NCBI GenBank assembly: GCA_900556245.1 | Contig: USOC01000002.1 | Location: forward strand, 1 to 22,361 | Length of the DNA: 22,361 nucleotides | Source of the DNA: an uncultured Prevotellaceae bacterium | GTDB taxonomy: Bacteria; Bacteroidota; Bacteroidia; Bacteroidales; Muribaculaceae | Reading direction: 5' to 3' | Shown here: positions 21,583-22,361 of the stretch, piece after piece | Layout of the letters: every line of letters starts with the position of its first letter | Numbering within the stretch: the first letter of the stretch is position 1 | Position numbers and translations under genes: made by a program | The notes under the pieces: model-generated | The model's input: the letters and a program-made list of their open reading frames with translations, nothing else | Told to the model about the DNA's origin: nothing | Database searches by the model: none

Positions 21583-22361
21583 TCATCTGATGGTCAGCGC
21601 CCGAATTAATCCGCTATATGTCAGGCTGAGTCCCACATGAAAACCCTTGATGGCCGGAGAAAGCGATGAGTACGACTGGTACATGAAATAAGGAGTCAGT
21701 CGTAGTGAGGAGGTGTACTGCTCTCGCTTGCCGGAAATGAAGAAGGGTTTGTCTGACACTGTGGTGTGGAAATGCCAGTCGAGGTCGATACCTGCCATAA
21801 TATTGAAATTATGGAAAGAGTCTTTTTCGATGGATGATGCCAGTTTCCATGAGTCTTGCGCCTTGTCGTATTCATATTCGGCAAAATTCCAAGCGTAGTT
21901 TGTCCATCCGCCGCCGACATAGGGTGTGACGGAGAAGCGTTTTGTGTCGATTGCCCGGAATCCTACGGCAACCGAGCCGGAGAGTTGTTTGGTGTAGGAA
22001 TCCGTGGCTCTGTATTGGTGCCCTTCCGCCCATGTCCTTCCAAACGGGTCGGCTGACGGGTGTTTCATGTCGGGCTGCCCGTAGGAAATATCGGCTTTGA
22101 GCATCCAATGCCGGTAGCCGCCGTAGAGACCAATGTTGAATACCCATGAATATCCGAAGAGGTCTGCGAGGTCACCTGTCGGGACAAGGACACCCGTTCC
22201 GGCAAACCAACCGGCGTAGAACTTGCTTTGTATCACCTCGGGAGCGTGGGGCATCAGGTAGGTGTCGAGTTGATTGCGAACCATATACTCGTATTCTTGG
22301 AGTCGTTGGTCGTTGCTTCCGTTGACGGTGGTGCGGGCAAGGTCGGCCATTTGTTCGTCGT
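21583..22361 (-). CDS. Probable outer-membrane beta-barrel protein (5' end outside window)
   Basis: The frame stays open to the window edge, so the ATG at 22348-22350 is probably internal (the codons before it read Asp-Glu-Gln). The 259 visible residues have the look of a small barrel: alternating aromatic and hydrophobic strands with repeated glycine-aromatic turns, such as FYAGWFAGTGVLVPTG, GLYGGYRHWMLKADISYG, SVAVGFRA, VTPYVGGGWTNYAW, NIMAGIDLDWHF and HVGLSLTYSGL. I do not recognise a named family; it resembles the general outer-membrane porin-like proteins of Bacteroidetes. The N-terminal part, QRLQEYEYMVRNQLDTYL, looks helical. Its stop is 2 bp from the inverted repeat at 21545-21580. 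The function is unknown. Confidence 0.75.
   Translation of the reverse strand, partial: DEQMADLARTTVNGSNDQRLQEYEYMVRNQLDTYLMPHAPEVIQSKFYAGWFAGTGVLVPTGDLADLFGYSWVFNIGLYGGYRHWMLKADISYGQPDMKHPSADPFGRTWAEGHQYRATDSYTKQLSGSVAVGFRAIDTKRFSVTPYVGGGWTNYAWNFAEYEYDKAQDSWKLASSIEKDSFHNFNIMAGIDLDWHFHTTVSDKPFFISGKREQYTSSLRLTPYFMYQSYSSLSPAIKGFHVGLSLTYSGLIRALTIR

Noticed and set aside
1..22361. CRISPR array, insertion sequence, prophage or integrated element
   Set aside because: No regularly spaced repeats, transposase/integrase motifs, target duplications or tRNA-linked att-like repeats were seen; tRNA-Asp has no truncated copy nearby.

Overview
The window looks like ordinary chromosome from the order Bacteroidales, most likely a Muribaculaceae-type gut bacterium. 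This is inferred, not proven. The support is a carboxypeptidase-like/TonB-type outer-membrane barrel protein, a DUF6377 membrane regulator, Bacteroidetes-type YfhO and PpiD-like proteins, near-absence of Shine-Dalgarno sites, and repeated TTTG-N19/20-TAnnTTTG promoters, the vegetative (sigma-ABfr) pattern of Bacteroides. I see no transposase, integrase, phage gene or CRISPR array.

Layout. Positions 1-4888 (+): the 3' end of one MacB/FtsX-type ABC permease, a second complete paralogous permease, and an outer-membrane beta-barrel protein, closely packed as one operon that ends at a perfect 30-nt palindrome. 5022-6128 (+): a WG-repeat lipoprotein. 6177-6713 (-): the corrinoid adenosyltransferase CobO. 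6714-7130: an AT-rich gap that probably encodes a small structured RNA on the minus strand. 7131-8693 (-): the DUF6377 regulator, divergent from a MATE efflux pump (8847-10172, +). 10196-18404 (-): a long minus-strand run, in transcription order PpiD-like chaperone, AspS, an AsnC-like regulator, YfhO membrane protein and a methyltransferase-like protein. Terminators separate all of these except the last two, which are coupled. 18405-18817: a divergent control region. 18818-20107 (+): MetK. 20251-20324 (-): tRNA-Asp(GUC). 20446-21477 (-): AsnA, ammonia-dependent asparagine synthetase. 21583-22361 (-): the end of a probable outer-membrane barrel protein that runs off the window.

The most interesting theme is aspartate/asparagine. 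AspS, tRNA-Asp, AsnA and an AsnC-like Lrp-family regulator lie within about 8 kb. The promoters of the asnC-like gene and of asnA, about 7.3 kb apart, share a 20-bp element (GCAAAT-N3-ATCAAAATGCT, 17 of 20 identical, same orientation). The asnA promoter also carries two large inverted repeats with similar half-sites, centred 73 bp apart. This suggests an AsnC-asnA regulon rebuilt without the divergent linkage known from E. coli.

Other points of interest are the candidate ~198-nt RNA at 6789-6986, -33 elements that overlap the preceding gene's terminator at two junctions, a promoter that abuts the MATE start codon, and a rare strong Shine-Dalgarno with a TTG start at the yfhO/methyltransferase junction.
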